Assembly: GCF_011806405.1 (NCBI RefSeq)
Contig: NZ_JAATOW010000012.1
Location: forward strand, 1 to 64,000
Reading direction: 5' to 3'
Length of the DNA: 64,000 bases
Source: Pseudooceanicola sp. HF7
GTDB taxonomy: Bacteria > Pseudomonadota > Alphaproteobacteria > Rhodobacterales > Rhodobacteraceae
Shown: in pieces, positions 25,187 through 33,331 of the stretch
Numbering within the stretch: the stretch's first letter is position 1
Layout of the letters: the number at the start of each line of letters is the position of its first letter
Translations under genes and position numbers: made by a program
The notes under the pieces: model-generated
Seen by the model: the letters and a program-made list of their open reading frames with translations, nothing else
What the model was told of the DNA's origin: nothing
Databases searched by the model: none

Positions 25187-25837
25187 ATGACTGACCAGAC
25201 AAAACCGGATTTGCCCCAGGGACAGGACGCCTATCTTCGGATCCTGGCTCAGATCAGGGAAGGCAATCTGAAGCCCGGAGACCGGCTGACAGAGACAGAG
25301 CTGGCCCGCACGCTTGGCATTTCCCGCACCCCGGTCCGGGAAGCGATCCGCCAGCTGGAAAGCGACGGGCTGGTTACCCATGTGCCGCGCGTGGGCGCCG
25401 CCATCCGGACCCTCGATTACGCAGAGATCACCGAACTCTACGCGATGCGGACCGTTCTTGAGGGCACGGCGGCCCGCTTTGCCGCACGCACCGCCAGCAC
25501 GGTCGAGATCGAGGAGTTGGATGAGATCAACCGCGCCATGGCCGCTGCGCCTGACGGTGCCGGGGCCTTTACCCAGAACCTTCATTTCCACGAAGGGCTA
25601 CTGAACGCCGCCCGCAACCGGTTCCTGATCAAGGCGGTAGAGGCCGTGAACACCACCCTGCTGATCCTGGGCCCCTCGACGCTGTCCGAAGAGGCCCGCG
25701 CCGAAGAGGCCTTTGGCGAACACGAGGCGATCCTAGCCGCCCTGCGCAGCAGGGACGAGGACGCGGCCGAACAGGCCATGCGCCAGCACATCGAAGCCGC
25801 GCACAAGGCCCGCCTGCGGCAATTGCGCGGCGGCTAG
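25187..25837 (+). CDS. GntR-family (FCD) transcriptional regulator
   Basis: 216-residue regulator. The winged helix (residues 10-80) has the GDRLTETELARTLGISRTPVREAIRQLE signature and the FCD ligand-binding domain follows (about 90-210), with metal/carboxylate-binding residues in NLHFHEGLL and FGEHEAIL. FCD proteins sense small organic acids. An AGCGGAGG lies upstream of the ATG. It leads the tcuA-tcuB genes by 23 bp and is divergent from the AbrB/GGT operon, so it probably controls both. Confidence 0.94.
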   Translation: MTDQTKPDLPQGQDAYLRILAQIREGNLKPGDRLTETELARTLGISRTPVREAIRQLESDGLVTHVPRVGAAIRTLDYAEITELYAMRTVLEGTAARFAARTASTVEIEELDEINRAMAAAPDGAGAFTQNLHFHEGLLNAARNRFLIKAVEAVNTTLLILGPSTLSEEARAEEAFGEHEAILAALRSRDEDAAEQAMRQHIEAAHKARLRQLRGG

Positions 25838-25860
25838 CCACCCCGAGCGGAGGAGGAACC

Positions 25861-27255
25861 ATGACGGATATCGAGGCAACGGACTGGGGCGTGATCGTGG
25901 TGGGCGGCGGCAATGCCGCGCTTTGTGCCGCGATTGAAAGCGCTGAAGCCGGTCACAAGGTGCTGCTGCTTGAATGCGCCCCCGAACCATATCGCGGCGG
26001 CAACTCCCGCCACACGCGGAATTTCCGCTGCATGCATTCCGGCCCGCTCTCCGTGCTGACCGACAGCTACGGCGAAGACGAATACCTTGACGACCTGATG
26101 CGGGTCACCAAGGGCAAGACGGACGAAAGCCTGGCCCGGATGACCATCCGCAGCTCTGAAAGCTGCCTGCCCTGGATGGAACGGCACGGCGTCGCCTTCC
26201 AGCCCTCGCTTTCCGGCACGCTTTCCCTGTCGCGGACCAACGCCTTCTTCCTTGGCGGCGGCAAGGCCCTGGTCAACGCCTATTACAATTGCGCCAGCGA
26301 CCTGGGTGTCACCGTCCTTTACGAGGCCGAGGTGGAGCACATCGGGATCGACGGCGACACCTGCACCCATGTTGAGGTCACACATGGCGGCAAGCGCCTG
26401 ACCGCGAAGGGCAAAAGCATCGTGCTGGCCTCCGGCGGGTTCCAGGGCAATATCGACTGGCTGGCCCGCGCCTGGGGCCCCTCTGCGCGCAACTTCCTGA
26501 TCCGCGGCACGCCCTACAACCGCGGCAAGATCCTGGCCGACATGCTGGAACAGGGCGCGGACACGGTGGGTGACCCCACCCAGTGCCACGCGGTGGCCAT
26601 CGACGGCCGCGCACCCAAGTTCGACGGCGGCATCGTCACGCGGCTGGACTGCGTGCCCTTCTCCGTGGTGGTGAACAGGGACGGTGAACGCTTCTACGAC
26701 GAAGGCGAAGATGTCTGGCCCAAGCGTTACGCGATCTGGGGCCGCCTCGTGGCCGCCCAGCCCGACCAGGTGGGTTATTCCATCATCGACAGCAAGAGCC
26801 TTGAGCTTTTCATGCCCTCCGTCTTCCCCCCCGTGAAGGCCGACACGATCGAGGAGTTGGCCGAAAAGATGGGCTTGCCCGTGGCCCCGACGGTGACGAC
26901 GATCAGGGATTTCAACGCCGCCTGCCGCCCCGGCGCCTTCCACCCAACAGAGCTGGACGGCCTGGCGACCGAAGGGCTGGAACCGCCAAAGACCAATTGG
27001 GCGCGCCCGATCGAGGACCCGCCCTTCTACGGCTACTCCCTGCGCCCCGGCGTGACCTTCACCTACCTTGGGCTCAAGGTCGACAAGGGCGCAAAGGTCC
27101 ATACCGCCGAAGGGCCGCTCAGCAATGTCTGGGCCGCCGGGGAAATCATGGCCGGGTCGATCCTGGGCCAGGGCTACCTGGCCGGCTTCGGGATGACCAT
27201 CGGCACCGTTTTCGGACGTATCGCGGGACAGGAGGCCGCCGCCCATGCTGGATAA
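25861..27255 (+). CDS. tcuA: FAD-dependent tricarballylate dehydrogenase
   Basis: Flavoprotein of the fumarate reductase/KstD type, 464 residues. The FAD-binding motif VIVVGGGNAALCAAIESAEAG is at residues 11-31, followed by GGNSRHTRNFRCMH, and the C-terminal FAD segment AAGEIMAGSILGQGYLAG. TcuA oxidises tricarballylate to cis-aconitate and passes electrons to TcuB. The downstream gene is a clear TcuB and overlaps by 11 bp, which supports this assignment. A GGAGGAGG precedes the ATG. Confidence 0.9.
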   Translation: MTDIEATDWGVIVVGGGNAALCAAIESAEAGHKVLLLECAPEPYRGGNSRHTRNFRCMHSGPLSVLTDSYGEDEYLDDLMRVTKGKTDESLARMTIRSSESCLPWMERHGVAFQPSLSGTLSLSRTNAFFLGGGKALVNAYYNCASDLGVTVLYEAEVEHIGIDGDTCTHVEVTHGGKRLTAKGKSIVLASGGFQGNIDWLARAWGPSARNFLIRGTPYNRGKILADMLEQGADTVGDPTQCHAVAIDGRAPKFDGGIVTRLDCVPFSVVVNRDGERFYDEGEDVWPKRYAIWGRLVAAQPDQVGYSIIDSKSLELFMPSVFPPVKADTIEELAEKMGLPVAPTVTTIRDFNAACRPGAFHPTELDGLATEGLEPPKTNWARPIEDPPFYGYSLRPGVTFTYLGLKVDKGAKVHTAEGPLSNVWAAGEIMAGSILGQGYLAGFGMTIGTVFGRIAGQEAAAHAG

Positions 27256-28324
27256 GACACCCCTCAGCCCCACGCAGGAAGAAGCCGCCCGCCAGATCGA
27301 GATCTGCAATGCCTGCCGCTACTGCGAAGGCTATTGCGCGGTCTTCCCGGCCATGTTCAAGGAACGCGCCTTCGGGGCCGGGGATATCACGCAGCTGGCC
27401 AACCTCTGCCACAACTGCCGGGGCTGCTACTACGCCTGCCAGTACACTGAACCGCATGAATTCGCGCTGAACCTGCCCGGGATCCTGGCAGAGGCCCGCA
27501 CCGAAAGCTGGGAGCGCTTCGCCTGGCCGCCAGCCCCCGCCAAGCTGTTCCAACGCCACGGCGTCGCCCTTGCGGCGGCTTTCGTGCTGGGAATCGCGGC
27601 GCTCTTCTGGGCGGTGGCTACGCTGACGCCCGCTAGCGGCGCAGGGTTCTACGCCGCGCTGTCGCACGGCATCATGGTGGCGATCTTCCTGCCCGCCTTC
27701 GCCTTCCCTGCCCTCGCGCTTGCCATGGGCCTGCGCGCCTATTGGCGGGAAACAGGCGGTGGCCGGATCACCCTGGCGCAACTGAAGGACGCCAGCCTCT
27801 CGGTCGCAAGGATGCGCAACCTCGACGGCGGCCATGGCAAGGGCTGCAACTTCGAAAAGGGCAACCGCTTCAGCCAGGCCCGCCGCCATGCGCACCAGGC
27901 CGTGCTCTGGGGCTTCCTGCTGTGTTTCGCCGCGACCTGCAGCGGCACGGTCATGCATTACCTCTTCGGCCTGGAAGCCCCCTACGCAATCTACTCCCTG
28001 CCCAAGCTGCTGGGCATCCCGGGCGGCCTGCTGCTGACCCTCGGCTGCATCGGCCTGGCGGTGCTGAAGACGAAGGCAGATCCGGAACTTGGCACGCACA
28101 CGGCCTGGGGCGGAGAAATGGCCTTTGTCCTGCTGCTCGGGCTGACCGGCTTCTCCGGCCTGGTACTCTACGCGGCCACGGGCACGGGCGCCGTCCCTGC
28201 CCTGCTCGCCCTGCACCTTGGCGCGGTGCTCGCCTTCTTCCTGACCACGCCCTATTCCAAGATGGCCCATGGCTTCTACCGGATGGCGGCGCTGGTGCGC
28301 GATGCGCAGGGCAAGGGCATCTGA
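27245..28324 (+). CDS. tcuB: Tricarballylate oxidation electron-transfer protein
   Basis: Membrane protein carrying two 4Fe-4S clusters, 359 residues, that reoxidises the TcuA flavin and delivers electrons to the quinone pool. Near the N terminus are the cluster motifs CNACRYCEGYC (residues ~20-30) and CHNCRGCYYACQ (~57-68). After residue 100 come about six membrane segments. Translation is probably coupled to tcuA through the 11-bp overlap. No tcuC transporter is adjacent; uptake may use the TctCA system. Confidence 0.92.
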   Translation: MLDKTPLSPTQEEAARQIEICNACRYCEGYCAVFPAMFKERAFGAGDITQLANLCHNCRGCYYACQYTEPHEFALNLPGILAEARTESWERFAWPPAPAKLFQRHGVALAAAFVLGIAALFWAVATLTPASGAGFYAALSHGIMVAIFLPAFAFPALALAMGLRAYWRETGGGRITLAQLKDASLSVARMRNLDGGHGKGCNFEKGNRFSQARRHAHQAVLWGFLLCFAATCSGTVMHYLFGLEAPYAIYSLPKLLGIPGGLLLTLGCIGLAVLKTKADPELGTHTAWGGEMAFVLLLGLTGFSGLVLYAATGTGAVPALLALHLGAVLAFFLTTPYSKMAHGFYRMAALVRDAQGKGI

Positions 28325-28349
28325 AGCCGCCAACAGCGCGAAAACCAAG

Positions 28350-28371
28350 GGGCGGGGAAATCCCCGCCCTT
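28350..28371. terminator. Bidirectional terminator between tcuB and the DUF1932 gene
   Basis: Stem GGGCGGGG (28350-28357) / CCCCGCCC (28362-28369) with AAAT loop, followed by TT on the plus strand and by TTGG and a TTTT run on the minus strand. It lies 26 bp after tcuB and 25 bp after the stop of the convergent gene. Confidence 0.7.
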
Positions 28372-28393
28372 CCCGCCTCCCCCTGAGGTGCGC

Positions 28394-29278
28394 TCAGCCC
28401 TTGCGGATCCTCGGCAATAGCACCTCTGCAAAGTCGCGGTAATCCCCGTCCTCGCCGCCCTCCGGTACCGGCGCGCCGGCCTCTGCGATCCGCCGCTGCC
28501 AGTCAACCGTGGCCGCGGCCATGCCGTTGGGCAGCCCCAGGTCCGTCAGCATCTTGGCCACCTCTTCCATCTCGTGAGAGCGGCGAATGCCATGCACCAT
28601 GCTGCGTTCGAAATTGTAGGGCGCACGCTGGTACAGATCGATCCCCGGACTCCCGTCCCGGAGCGAGGGGAAGACCTCTTCCGCAACGCCCGCCGCATGG
28701 GCCGCCAGGGTGCATTCCGCAGTCAGCGCCTCCAGCCCCTTCACCATGATCGACCGCACCATCTTGATTGAGCTCGCCGCGCCAACCTCGCCCTCCACGA
28801 CACGCAGCTTCAGCGGCATCGCCTCAAGAACGGGGGCGACCTCTGCCGCATGCGGGCCGGAGATCAGCAAGGGCACCATGTTCAGCTTGGGGTGAACCGG
28901 CGCCATCACCGCCACGTCCACGTAACGCCCGCCCGCATCCTCGATCCGCTTGGCAGAGACCTGCTTGGACGAGGGCGCGCAGGAGTTCAGATCCAGCCAG
29001 GTGGTGCCCTGCCCCAGCAGCGGCGCGGCGGCCGTGGCCGCGCTGACGGCCTGATCCGCGGTCACCGTGCAGAACACCATGTCCGCGCCTTCCAGCGCCT
29101 CTTCCAGCGTCTCGACGCAGGCCACGTCCAGGCCCGCGCATCGCGAGCGGATCTCGCCGGCGGTCGCGGGATCTTCCAGCTTGATGTCATAGGCGGAAAT
29201 CGCCCCCGGCCGTGCCGCGCCCCAGCCTGTCACCAGGGCCGAGCCCGCCTCTCCGAAACCGATGAAAGTGATCTTCAT
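28394..29278 (-). CDS. 6-phosphogluconate dehydrogenase-like oxidoreductase with DUF1932 domain
   Basis: NAD(P)-binding protein of 294 residues. Residues 1-~160 are a Rossmann domain of the beta-hydroxyacid dehydrogenase type (ITFIGFGEAGSALVTGW; DLNSCAPSSKQ; DVAVMAPVHP). The C-terminal part is an all-helical DUF1932-type domain with SSIKMVRSIMVKGLEAL, which holds the expected catalytic Lys, and RSHEMEEVAKML. It is the last gene of the aromatic-type operon. A role as dehydrogenase for a ring-cleavage aldehyde is possible but unproven. GGAGGA lies before the ATG. Confidence 0.82.
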   Translation of the reverse strand: MKITFIGFGEAGSALVTGWGAARPGAISAYDIKLEDPATAGEIRSRCAGLDVACVETLEEALEGADMVFCTVTADQAVSAATAAAPLLGQGTTWLDLNSCAPSSKQVSAKRIEDAGGRYVDVAVMAPVHPKLNMVPLLISGPHAAEVAPVLEAMPLKLRVVEGEVGAASSIKMVRSIMVKGLEALTAECTLAAHAAGVAEEVFPSLRDGSPGIDLYQRAPYNFERSMVHGIRRSHEMEEVAKMLTDLGLPNGMAAATVDWQRRIAEAGAPVPEGGEDGDYRDFAEVLLPRIRKG

Positions 29279-29405
29279 TCGTCCTCCTCCTGCGCCGTCC
29301 TGCGGGCGCGTTCTCCTGCGGGGCGGGCAACACGGTCACCCCGCGCCACCCTCCCCGGATCTTGCCTGCGACAGCGACGTCTGTCCTCGCAACCCGGCCC
29401 GGGCC

Positions 29406-30467
29406 TCAGGGAAAGACCATCCCCGCGAAAAGCTTGCGCGCCGTGCGAAGCGTTCCGGCCGCGACAATCCCACCGCTCTCATCCGTCTCGATCAGCACTT
29501 CCGCCGCGCCAGAGGGATGCTCGATCGCAAAGCGCCCATCCTGCGGGATCACCGCCAGCTCGGCCGCCGGGCTGCCCTCGACCAGGCAGGCGCTTGCCAC
29601 GGTCACGGCAGCAAAAACCCCGATGGAGGCATGACAGCGATGCGGGATGAAACTGCGCGTGCTGATCGCGCCGCCCGACTGCGGCGCAGAGACCAGGGTC
29701 ATCTTCGGCACGGATTTCTCCGTCACGTCCCCAAGGTTCATCATCGGGCCGGCCTTCAGGCGGATCGCCTCCACCCTGGCTTTCAGATCGGCATCAGCTT
29801 CAAGTTCCTCCCGGCTTTCCGTGCCGGTCACACCCAGGTCGCTGGCCTTCATGATCACGCAGGGCATCCCGTTGTCGATCAGCGTGCAGGCTACGCCTTC
29901 CACCATGTCGACCCCGGTGCCGGTGGGCAGCATGACACCCCCGCCGGTCATGGACCCGGCGATATTTGTGAACATCAGCGGGATCGGCGCATGGCTGCCC
30001 GGCACGCCGTCGATCGTCGCCGTGCCGTGGTAATTCACCTTGCCCCCCGGGGTTTCCACCTTGGCAACGGCCACCTCGCCGGTGTTCAGCATGTGGATGC
30101 GCACCGAAGTCACATCGCCCGCGGCCGCAACCAGCCCACGCTCGATCGCCGCAGGCCCGACACCGGCCAGGATATTGCCGCAGGCCTGCGCCCCGCTCAC
30201 CAAGGCCTGGTCCACGAAGACCTGCAGGAACAGGTAATCCACATCCGCATCCGCCCGGCTGGAGGGCGCCAGGATCGCCACCTTTGAGGTCAGCGGATCC
30301 GCCCCGCCAATCCCGTCGATCTGCCGCGGATCCGGGCTGCCCATGATGCGCAAAAGCACATCGTCCCGCGCGCTTTCCTCCGCCGGCAGATCACTCGCCA
30401 GGAAATAGGCCCCCTTGGAGGTCCCGCCCCGCATCCAGATGCAGGGAATTCCATCCATGTCGCTCAT
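29406..30467 (-). CDS. galD: 4-oxalomesaconate tautomerase (PrpF family)
   Basis: PrpF-fold isomerase predicted to convert the enol/keto forms of 4-oxalomesaconate in gallate or protocatechuate 4,5-cleavage degradation. From the ATG at 30467, preceded by AAGGAGGAT, it has 353 residues; the ATG at 30482 lies ahead of that ribosome site. The opening IPCIWMRGGTSKGAYFLASD and the QACGNILAGVGPAAIERG segment with the catalytic Cys match GalD/LigU. The neighbouring aldolase and PIG-L hydratase make this assignment much stronger than for the paralogue at 15820. Confidence 0.88.
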   Translation of the reverse strand: MSDMDGIPCIWMRGGTSKGAYFLASDLPAEESARDDVLLRIMGSPDPRQIDGIGGADPLTSKVAILAPSSRADADVDYLFLQVFVDQALVSGAQACGNILAGVGPAAIERGLVAAAGDVTSVRIHMLNTGEVAVAKVETPGGKVNYHGTATIDGVPGSHAPIPLMFTNIAGSMTGGGVMLPTGTGVDMVEGVACTLIDNGMPCVIMKASDLGVTGTESREELEADADLKARVEAIRLKAGPMMNLGDVTEKSVPKMTLVSAPQSGGAISTRSFIPHRCHASIGVFAAVTVASACLVEGSPAAELAVIPQDGRFAIEHPSGAAEVLIETDESGGIVAAGTLRTARKLFAGMVFP

Positions 30468-30489
30468 CCGATCCTCCTTCATCTGGCCG

Positions 30490-30546
30490 GAAATACTTCG
30501 GGGGAGGCCGCCAGCGGCGGACGGGGGCTGGCCCCCTCTCCCCCGG
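30490..30546. repeat. Cloverleaf-like intergenic inverted-repeat element
   Basis: An outer 8-bp stem CGGGGGAG (30499-30506) / CTCCCCCG (30538-30545) encloses two hairpins, CCGCC/GGCGG (30508-30520) and GGGGGC/GCCCCC (30523-30536). The left edge (GCCGGAAATACT-like) resembles the start of the elements at 11057 and 60814. It fills the gap between two genes of one operon, so it may affect mRNA stability or attenuation there. Confidence 0.7.
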
Positions 30547-30549
30547 CCT

Positions 30550-31221
30550 TCAGATGTACTTCAGCCCCTTGGCTTCCAGCCGCGACCGCATGTCGTAGAT
30601 ATCAAGGCCCAGCTCGCCGTTCGCCAGCCGCACCCGCTTGGCCTCTTCCGCATCCAGTCGCGCCTGCGTCTTCTTCAGCACCTCTTCGGCATCCTCTCGG
30701 CGCACCACGCAGACCCCGTCGTCATCCGCGCAGATGATGTCGCCCGCGTTGATCGCCTGGCCGGCACAGACCACCGGGACGTTCACGGAGCCCAGGGTTT
30801 CCTTTACCGTCCCCTGGCAGGAGATCGCCTTGGTCCAGACCGGGAAGTTCATCTCGCGCAGGTCATGGGTATCGCGCACGCCGGCATCGATGATCAGCCC
30901 GCGGCAGCCCCGCGCCTGGGCAGAGGTCGCCAGCAGGTCGCCGAAATAGCCGTTGTCGCAGGGAGAGGTCGGTGCCAGCACCAGGATATCGCCCTCCTTC
31001 AGCTGCTCGATCGCCACGTGGACCATCCAGTTGTCCCCCGGCGCGGCAGAGATCGTCACGGCAGAGCCGGCGATCTTCACCCCCTGCTGGATCGGGCGCA
31101 TGTAGCTTTGAAGGCAACCGATACGGCCCTGCGCCTCGTGCACGGTGGCAACACCCGCCTGCCCGAGCGCGTCGATGATCGCCTGGTCGGCGCGGGGAAT
31201 GTTCTGAACGACAACAGCCAT
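30550..31221 (-). CDS. galC: 4-carboxy-4-hydroxy-2-oxoadipate aldolase / oxaloacetate decarboxylase
   Basis: Class II pyruvate aldolase of the RraA-like HMG/CHA family, 223 residues. It splits 4-carboxy-4-hydroxy-2-oxoadipate into pyruvate and oxaloacetate, the final step of gallate and protocatechuate 4,5-cleavage, and usually also decarboxylates oxaloacetate. Family motifs are [11 protein letters not shown] near the N terminus, [15 protein letters not shown], and the substrate/metal site [10 protein letters not shown]. An AAGGAG precedes the ATG. It lies between the tautomerase and the dioxygenase homologue. Confidence 0.93.
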   Translation of the reverse strand: MAVVVQNIPRADQAIIDALGQAGVATVHEAQGRIGCLQSYMRPIQQGVKIAGSAVTISAAPGDNWMVHVAIEQLKEGDILVLAPTSPCDNGYFGDLLATSAQARGCRGLIIDAGVRDTHDLREMNFPVWTKAISCQGTVKETLGSVNVPVVCAGQAINAGDIICADDDGVCVVRREDAEEVLKKTQARLDAEEAKRVRLANGELGLDIYDMRSRLEAKGLKYI

Positions 31222-31284
31222 GCTCTGGCTCCTTCTTCTGAATTCGTATCAACACCCCGCCGGGGGAACCGGCAGGGCAAGGCA

Positions 31285-32250
31285 TCACGACCGGGTCGGC
31301 GGGGTGCCATGGGTGTGGAAACTCTCGATGGTCTTCAGGCCCCAGGCCTGGCCCTTCTTGCGGTCGGCTTCTGTCCAGACCACCGGTTTCCAGTCCGGCG
31401 CCAGGATCAGCCGGGCGCCGGCATTGGCCAGCTCCACCCGGTTGCCCGCGGGCTCCCAGACGTAGAGGAAAAAGGTGTTCTGGATGGCGTGCTTGTGCGG
31501 CCCGGTCTCGATATGCACCCCGTTCTCCAGGAAGATATCGGCGGCGCGCAGGATGTCTTCGCGCGTGTCGGTCGCATAGGTCACGTGGTGGAAGCGGCCC
31601 GTGCCCCCGCCGTGCTCCTCGGTGCAGGCCAGGTCATAGCCCTTGTTGTTCACTGTGAACCAGCAGCCGCCGATGCGGCCGTTGTCCAGCTGGATCATCT
31701 CCGTCACCCGGGCGCCCAGGCAGACCTCCATGAAGCGGCGAAATTCGGTCACGTCCTCGGACAGCAGGTTCAGGTGATCCAAGCGGCGCGGCGCGGCGCC
31801 GGTGTGGTGATAGCGGCTGGCGTTATTCTTCAGCGCCGGCCGATCTTCCCCGGTCGCCTCGTACCACCTGGTCTCATAGTAGATCTCGAAAAGATGGCCG
31901 AAGGGATCCGCGAAGCGGAAAGCGCGACCATGGGACAGGTCGCCCTCCTCCCAGCCGATTACCTTGAAGCCGCTCTCCTCGATCGCCTTCACCCGGCGCT
32001 CCAGCGCCTCCGGAGAGGCCGCGCGATAGCCGATATGCCCCACGCCCGTGGTCTCGCTGCGGGTCAGCTTCAGGGTGCAGAACTCGTAGTCATCCCAGGC
32101 CCGCAGATAGGCGCTGTCACCCTCCCGGGCAGAGACCTTCAGCCCGTAGACACGGGTAAAGAAATCCAGGCTTTCGTCGAACTTGTCCGTCAGCATCTCT
32201 ACATGGCCCAGATGGACGATATCGAAAGACGGATTGGTGGGGGCTGACAT
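31285..32250 (-). CDS. VOC-family extradiol dioxygenase homologue
   Basis: 321-residue protein of the vicinal-oxygen-chelate superfamily with two repeats, like catechol 2,3-dioxygenases and homoprotocatechuate 2,3-dioxygenase. The C-terminal repeat keeps the iron triad: His159 in LDHLNLL, His221 or His222 in FHHVTYAT, and Glu273 in RVELAN. By motif comparison the second-sphere acid-base His (the xHD element in homologues) is Tyr205 in NKGYDLA. Genes around it are for the gallate-type lower pathway, where the ring-cleaving enzyme is normally the unrelated LigAB/GalA type. Either this is the ring-cleaving enzyme for an atypical substrate, or it has another VOC activity. Confidence 0.8.
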   Translation of the reverse strand: MSAPTNPSFDIVHLGHVEMLTDKFDESLDFFTRVYGLKVSAREGDSAYLRAWDDYEFCTLKLTRSETTGVGHIGYRAASPEALERRVKAIEESGFKVIGWEEGDLSHGRAFRFADPFGHLFEIYYETRWYEATGEDRPALKNNASRYHHTGAAPRRLDHLNLLSEDVTEFRRFMEVCLGARVTEMIQLDNGRIGGCWFTVNNKGYDLACTEEHGGGTGRFHHVTYATDTREDILRAADIFLENGVHIETGPHKHAIQNTFFLYVWEPAGNRVELANAGARLILAPDWKPVVWTEADRKKGQAWGLKTIESFHTHGTPPTRS

Positions 32251-32321
32251 GCGGCCTCTCCTGCTGAGATAGGCGGCCGCCCCATCGGGGCGACCGGAAT
32301 GCTCAGATCACGCAGGGGCGA

Positions 32322-33053
32322 TCAAAGCTCGTCAACGGTACGAGGGAAGATCGACTGGAAGCCCTCGGCATATTTGCAATCCCGCCCGCCGGACATGCCG
32401 CCGGAGTTGCGCTTGAAGTGGTTCGCGCGCTGCTGGGCCACGCGGGTGTAGTAATCCCACAGGTGCACCTGGCCCTCGTTGCTTTCCATCGCCTTGCGCT
32501 TCTTTTCCCAGACCGGGGTGATGTCCAGGAAGACATCTGGCTTCCAGCCCATCTGTTCGGTCTGGTGCGGCTCGAACAGGTAGAGCTGCGGCGCGCCCAG
32601 CACCTTCTCACCGGGGTTGTGCCCCCAGGCCTGGGCGATCATCCGCGCCTCCAGCGTGACCTGCGACATGTACATGTGGTCGGTGTTGTAAGGATCGTAC
32701 TGGCTGTGGCTCATCATGAACTTGGGCTGAACCTTGCGGATCAGGTCCACCAGTTCGTACTTGTCCGACTGGTCCAGCTGCAGCGGGTAGTCGCCCTTGT
32801 CGAAGCAGACCAGCTCATGCACGCCAAGCGCCGCGGCCGCGTTTTCCGCTTCCTTGCGGCGAATGTCCTTCACCTCCTGCAGGGACTTGCCCTCTTTCCA
32901 CAGGCGGGCGCTTTCGCCGCGTTCGCCGAAGCTCAGGCACGCGACGGTCACGTTGTAGCCCAGTTCCGCGTGCAGCGCGATCGCGCCCCCGCAGCGCCAG
33001 ACGAAATCGGCCGCATGGGCGGAAACGATCAGGGCGGTCGGCTTGGTTGTCAT
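32322..33053 (-). CDS. galB: 4-oxalomesaconate hydratase, PIG-L/LmbE family
   Basis: Zinc-dependent hydratase of 243 residues in the PIG-L deacetylase superfamily, predicted to add water to 4-oxalomesaconate (or its 2-hydroxymuconate form) to give 4-carboxy-4-hydroxy-2-oxoadipate, as GalB of Pseudomonas putida does. The metal site reads SAHAADFVWRCGG, with Ala-Asp where deacetylases have Pro-Asp-Asp, and a later His is in MSHSQYDPYNTDHMY. The adjacent aldolase and tautomerase support hydratase rather than deacetylase activity. First gene of the minus-strand operon, divergent from the LysR regulator; GAGGAG precedes the ATG. Confidence 0.88.
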   Translation of the reverse strand: MTTKPTALIVSAHAADFVWRCGGAIALHAELGYNVTVACLSFGERGESARLWKEGKSLQEVKDIRRKEAENAAAALGVHELVCFDKGDYPLQLDQSDKYELVDLIRKVQPKFMMSHSQYDPYNTDHMYMSQVTLEARMIAQAWGHNPGEKVLGAPQLYLFEPHQTEQMGWKPDVFLDITPVWEKKRKAMESNEGQVHLWDYYTRVAQQRANHFKRNSGGMSGGRDCKYAEGFQSIFPRTVDEL

Positions 33054-33124
33054 GGAGTCTCTCCTCTCGGTCGTCTGGGCGGACCATGCGCCCCAAAGGC
33101 AGGTTTGCCAAATTTGAACCCGGG

Positions 33125-33137
33125 CTTATTCCATAAG
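33125..33137. promoter_or_regulatory. Candidate LysR operator upstream of the galB operon
   Basis: CTTAT-TCC-ATAAG is a 13-bp perfect palindrome 72 bp upstream of the galB ATG and about 195 bp before the divergent LysR gene. A related half-site, CCTTATAAC, occurs at 33278-33286 close to the LysR gene. LysR-type regulators bind dyads of this size in divergent gaps. Binding is inferred. Confidence 0.5.
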
Positions 33138-33331
33138 TTTTGGCTATAGAGGAATCTTGGCGCGGCGTGGTGAACTCTCTCCGTGGCCGTCCGCTCAGGT
33201 ACCGACGCCTTTCGGTGCTTACCCAAAGGAGTTTTACCGACTCGGACCCGATACCCCCAACCACACCCCGGGGCTTCCTTATAACTTTTTGATACAATAG
33301 AATTCCGCTGAACCTGTCCGAAGAGGATCTG

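Noticed and set aside
30415..32247. Long plus-strand open frame opposite galC and the dioxygenase gene
   Set aside because: Antisense shadow: no recognisable motif, and the minus-strand frames have full family signatures.
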